This document shows, one piece after another, positions 7,406 through 8,830 of a DNA stretch of 8,830 nt. Positions within the stretch are counted from its first letter, which is position 1. Each line of letters starts with the position of its first letter. A program made the position numbers and the translations under genes. This DNA is from Candidatus Poribacteria bacterium. Lineage in GTDB: Bacteria > Poribacteria > WGA-4E > WGA-3G. Location: positions 1-8,830 of the forward strand of contig VXZL01000021.1 of assembly GCA_009845505.1 (NCBI GenBank). The letters run 5' to 3'. The notes beneath the pieces were generated by a model. It worked only from the letters and a program-made list of their open reading frames with translations, had not been told where the DNA came from and did not search any database.

Positions 7406-7412
7406 CCTCTCT
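7406..7412 (-). promoter_or_regulatory. ribosome binding site for the upstream nrdJ start
   Basis: AGAGAGG on the minus strand, five bases before the ATG at 7398-7400. It supports the longer NrdJ. A competing site precedes Met25: GAGGGTGATC at 7331-7340 matches the 16S anti-Shine-Dalgarno region over GGTGATC. The sequence does not decide between the two starts. Confidence 0.5.
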
Positions 7413-7416
7413 TTAC

Positions 7417-7451
7417 GGTTATCAGTTTCTAAAGCGAGAACCCAGATAACC
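7417..7451 (-). repeat. inverted repeat / hairpin in the nrdJ leader
   Basis: GGTTATC (7445-7451 read on the minus strand) and GATAACC (7417-7423) form a seven-pair stem. Inside it GTTCT and AGAAAC can add five pairs with one bulge, closing a six-base loop. No T-run follows, so it is not a terminator. It ends four bases before the nrdJ ribosome site and could be a leader hairpin or a protein operator; its function is unknown. Confidence 0.45.
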
Positions 7452-7481
7452 ATTGTATGATGCGCGCCATAAAGCACGCCT

Positions 7482-7487
7482 ATTATA
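7482..7487 (-). promoter_or_regulatory. possible -10 box for nrdJ
   Basis: A perfect TATAAT on the minus strand between tyrS and nrdJ, 82 bp upstream of the nrdJ start. No good -35 lies 16-18 nt before it (the sequence there is AT-rich, such as GAATAA), and the surrounding AT-richness makes chance likely. If used, the leader of about 75 nt would contain the inverted repeat at 7417-7451. Confidence 0.3.
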
Positions 7488-7504
7488 AAAATCTTCGGTT
7501 ATAA

Positions 7505-8782
7505 TTATTCTTTTTCAATAATAATTCTGTGATACCGTTTCTTCCCAGCACGGAGAAGCAAAGCATTCTCCTCAAGCAGACCCGTATGGATCACTGTACC
7601 TATTGCATCACATTTTTCTTCGTTGATGTATGCGCCGCCTTGCTGAACAAGTCGTCGTGCTTCGCTGCGGGAATTTGCTAACCCGACTTCATGAAACAAC
7701 TCCATGATGGGAATGCCCTTCTCAAGTCGCTCGGAAGCGATAGCCGAAGTCGGCATTGCGATGTCATCAAGATTGCCACCACTAAATGCGGCACGTGCCG
7801 CTGCTTGTGCTTTGTCCGCCGCTGCTTTTCCATGGGCAAGTTGTGTGGTTTCGTAAGCTAGGACTTCTTTTGCCTCCCGAATCGCCTCATCCTTCAAACT
7901 CCCAAGTCTTTGGACTTCGTCCATGGGAAGAAAGGTGAAATAAGCGAGGAATCGAGAGACATCTCGGTCGTCGGTGTTAATCCAGTATTGATAAAACTCG
8001 TAAGGTGATGTCCGTTCAGCATCGAGCCAGACTGCACCGCCTGCGGTTTTTCCCATTTTTGCGCCGCTTGCCGTAGTCAACAATGGAAAAGTGAGTCCAT
8101 GTACGCGCGCACCCTCAATCCGGCGGACGAGATCGACACCGGCAAGGATATTACCCCACTGGTCGTCTCCGCCGAACTGGAGGCGGCATCCATACTCCCG
8201 AAAAAGACACAAATAATCGTACGCTTGGAGGAGTTGATAGTTAAATTCAAGGAACGAGAGTCCGAGTTCGCGCTCAAGCCGTTGTCGATACCCTTCCGCT
8301 CGAATCATCTCATTGACTCGGAAGTGTTTACCGATGTCACGTAGAAATTCGATGTAATTTATAGAAAGCAACCAATCAGCGTTGTTGAGAAATCTCCCTA
8401 CTTCCGAGACATCCTGTGAATCATCAACATCTGCTATGCCGTTATCAAGATTTAGGTAACGCTGGAGCTGCGTGAGAATACTTTTTCCATTTGCTGCGAT
8501 ATTTTCCTGTGACAGCATCGGACGCATCTCGGTTTTGTCGGTTGGATCACCAATCATGGTTGTGCCGCCACCGATGATTGCGATCGGTTTATGTCCGGCG
8601 CGTTGCAGATGTGCCATCGCCATTATGGGAACAAGACTCCCGACATGCAGGCTGGATGCTGTTGGGTCAAAACCGACATAGTAGGTAACCTGTCCTTCGG
8701 ATAGAAGCTGGGCAACCTGTTCTGCATTCGTAGTCTGTTTAACAAAACCCCGCTCATTTAGGGTTTCAAAAACGTTGTGCAT
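7505..8782 (-). CDS. tyrS: tyrosyl-tRNA synthetase (class I)
   Basis: Charges tRNA-Tyr with tyrosine using ATP; cytosolic, normally a dimer. 425 residues, the standard bacterial length. The Rossmann catalytic domain starts with YYVGFDPTASSLHVGSL, where HVGS (46-49) is the HIGH signature variant. Tyrosine and ATP pocket motifs follow: GGGTTMIGDPT (71-81), NYQLLQAYDY (181-190) and FGGDDQWGN (203-211). KMGKT (242-246) is the KMSKS-type loop, followed by GGAVWLD. An alpha-helical anticodon-binding region covers about 270-340, and a C-terminal S4 RNA-binding domain runs from about 353 to 425 (SRSEARRLVQQGGAYIN, LRAGKKRYHRI). The start is supported by AGGA six bases upstream. No T-box leader can be seen in the 48 bases left before the window edge. 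nrdJ follows 104 nt downstream with no terminator between. Confidence 0.97.
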   Translation of the reverse strand: MHNVFETLNERGFVKQTTNAEQVAQLLSEGQVTYYVGFDPTASSLHVGSLVPIMAMAHLQRAGHKPIAIIGGGTTMIGDPTDKTEMRPMLSQENIAANGKSILTQLQRYLNLDNGIADVDDSQDVSEVGRFLNNADWLLSINYIEFLRDIGKHFRVNEMIRAEGYRQRLERELGLSFLEFNYQLLQAYDYLCLFREYGCRLQFGGDDQWGNILAGVDLVRRIEGARVHGLTFPLLTTASGAKMGKTAGGAVWLDAERTSPYEFYQYWINTDDRDVSRFLAYFTFLPMDEVQRLGSLKDEAIREAKEVLAYETTQLAHGKAAADKAQAAARAAFSGGNLDDIAMPTSAIASERLEKGIPIMELFHEVGLANSRSEARRLVQQGGAYINEEKCDAIGTVIHTGLLEENALLLRAGKKRYHRIIIEKE

Positions 8783-8788
8783 TTTTTA

Positions 8789-8792
8789 TCCT
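8789..8792 (-). promoter_or_regulatory. Shine-Dalgarno site of tyrS
   Basis: AGGA on the minus strand, six bases before the ATG ending at 8782, within an otherwise very AT-rich stretch (8783-8830) that probably also contains the tyrS promoter. TATACT and TATAAA are both possible -10 boxes there, but the matching -35 region is partly outside the window. Confidence 0.55.
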
Positions 8793-8830
8793 AATTAAGT
8801 ATTAATTTATATTTTTTTTAAATAGTATAT

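Noticed and set aside
7401..7504. Cobalamin riboswitch upstream of nrdJ
   Set aside because: The gap is too short and I could not find the B12-box or the surrounding helices.
8640..8650. Degenerate HIGH motif (HVGS) in TyrRS as a sign of inactivation
   Set aside because: HVGx variants and KMGKT-type loops are common in active bacterial TyrRS, and all other active-site motifs are intact.

Overview
The window looks like a chromosomal housekeeping segment of a free-living bacterium. GC is intermediate, coding density is high, and no transposase, integrase, phage gene, CRISPR array or tRNA was seen. Protein style (an adenosylcobalamin-dependent ribonucleotide reductase, a Gfo/Idh/MocA oxidoreductase, a hydantoinase-B protein) would fit an uncultured lineage such as Candidatus Poribacteria or a related PVC/FCB-like group. 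That placement is an impression, not a demonstrated assignment.

Left part, minus strand: rsmH (16S rRNA C1402 N4-methyltransferase) at 40-993, normally an early gene of the division and cell-wall (dcw) cluster, which would continue off the left edge. Upstream of it lies a Gfo/Idh/MocA NAD(P)-dependent oxidoreductase (1076-2041, minus), where mraZ would often be found. A 121-bp divergent intergenic region separates this from a plus-strand hydantoinase B/oxoprolinase family protein (2163-3764), present without its usual HyuA partner.

Middle: the gene for RNase P RNA (rnpB, type A) lies on the minus strand at about 3759-4113, convergent with hyuB. The 3' strand of its P1 helix overlaps the last sense codon and stop codon of hyuB. 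It has a recognisable promoter at 4120-4149. Next is an intrinsic terminator (4210-4234) that closes the nrdJ transcript.

Right part, minus strand: tyrS (tyrosyl-tRNA synthetase, 7505-8782) is followed after 104 nt by nrdJ (class II ribonucleotide reductase, 4254-7400). These may be cotranscribed, although the gap carries a possible -10 box and a hairpin just upstream of the nrdJ ribosome binding site.

Functionally the window combines translation and RNA maturation (tyrS, rnpB, rsmH), deoxyribonucleotide synthesis (nrdJ) and two metabolic enzymes of unknown substrate. I see no convincing new multi-gene system. The most unusual points are the rnpB/hyuB 3' overlap, a terminator-like hairpin inside the end of hyuB, the orphan hyuB without a Shine-Dalgarno site, and the nrdJ leader.
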